The notes below the pieces were generated by a model, which had not been told where the DNA came from, did no database searches, and saw only the letters and a program-made list of their open reading frames with translations. The translations under genes and the position numbers were made by a program. 6,374 nt of DNA from an uncultured Rhodospirillaceae bacterium. Its GTDB lineage: Bacteria > Pseudomonadota > Alphaproteobacteria > MPNO01. The DNA lies in the NCBI GenBank assembly GCA_937916005.1, contig CALGIA010000045.1, positions 1 to 6,374 on the forward strand, in the 5' to 3' direction. Shown here piece after piece: positions 6,334 to 6,374 of the stretch. Each line of letters starts with the position of its first letter. The first letter of the stretch is position 1.

Positions 6334-6374
6334 ATTGAAATCCTTCGTCTGAAGAACTTAGTGTCCGTCCGGAG

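Overview
The window looks like chromosomal DNA of a free-living alphaproteobacterium. The main genes are GC-rich (about 60 to 65% by eye) with strong G/C third-position bias. The class III adenylate cyclase/TolB-like/TPR architecture is typical of Rhizobiales and Rhodospirillales. The left intergenic region holds an exact match to the alphaproteobacterial CtrA consensus (TTAA-N7-TTAAC). The genus cannot be named from the sequence alone.

Layout. Bases 1-53 may hold the last codons of an upstream gene. Bases 54-281 are an AT-rich intergenic region with a tandem 8-bp repeat, a CtrA-type box, a perfect DnaA-box 9-mer and an 11-bp direct repeat close to the first gene. Five plus-strand genes follow with gaps of 36, 85, 19 and 34 bases: a Rid-family (YjgF/YER057c/UK114) protein, a DUF1116 protein related to E. 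coli AllG (YlbE), a class III adenylate cyclase with TolB-like and TPR regions, a CysK-type cysteine synthase, and a class II aldolase/adducin-family protein. A convergent, clearly AT-richer gene (5686-6333, minus strand) ends 16 bases from the aldolase stop. It encodes an uncharacterised protein with features of the uracil-DNA-glycosylase-like fold.

How the genes may work together (inference). The Rid and DUF1116 genes look like a small operon for nitrogen or carbamoyl metabolism. Rid proteins usually deaminate reactive enamines/imines, and DUF1116 proteins include a subunit of oxamate carbamoyltransferase. The usual FdrA/AllF and AllH partners are not in the window, and this Rid protein lacks the canonical catalytic arginine, so the pair may do something different. 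The cyclase, cysK and aldolase genes are tightly spaced and each of the last two has its own strong Shine-Dalgarno. They may be co-transcribed, with the 85-base gap before the cyclase the likeliest place for a separate promoter. No CRISPR array, insertion sequence, tRNA or rRNA was seen. The most noteworthy signals are the layered regulatory motifs at 71-244, the Rid/DUF1116 pairing, and the compositionally foreign gene at the right end.
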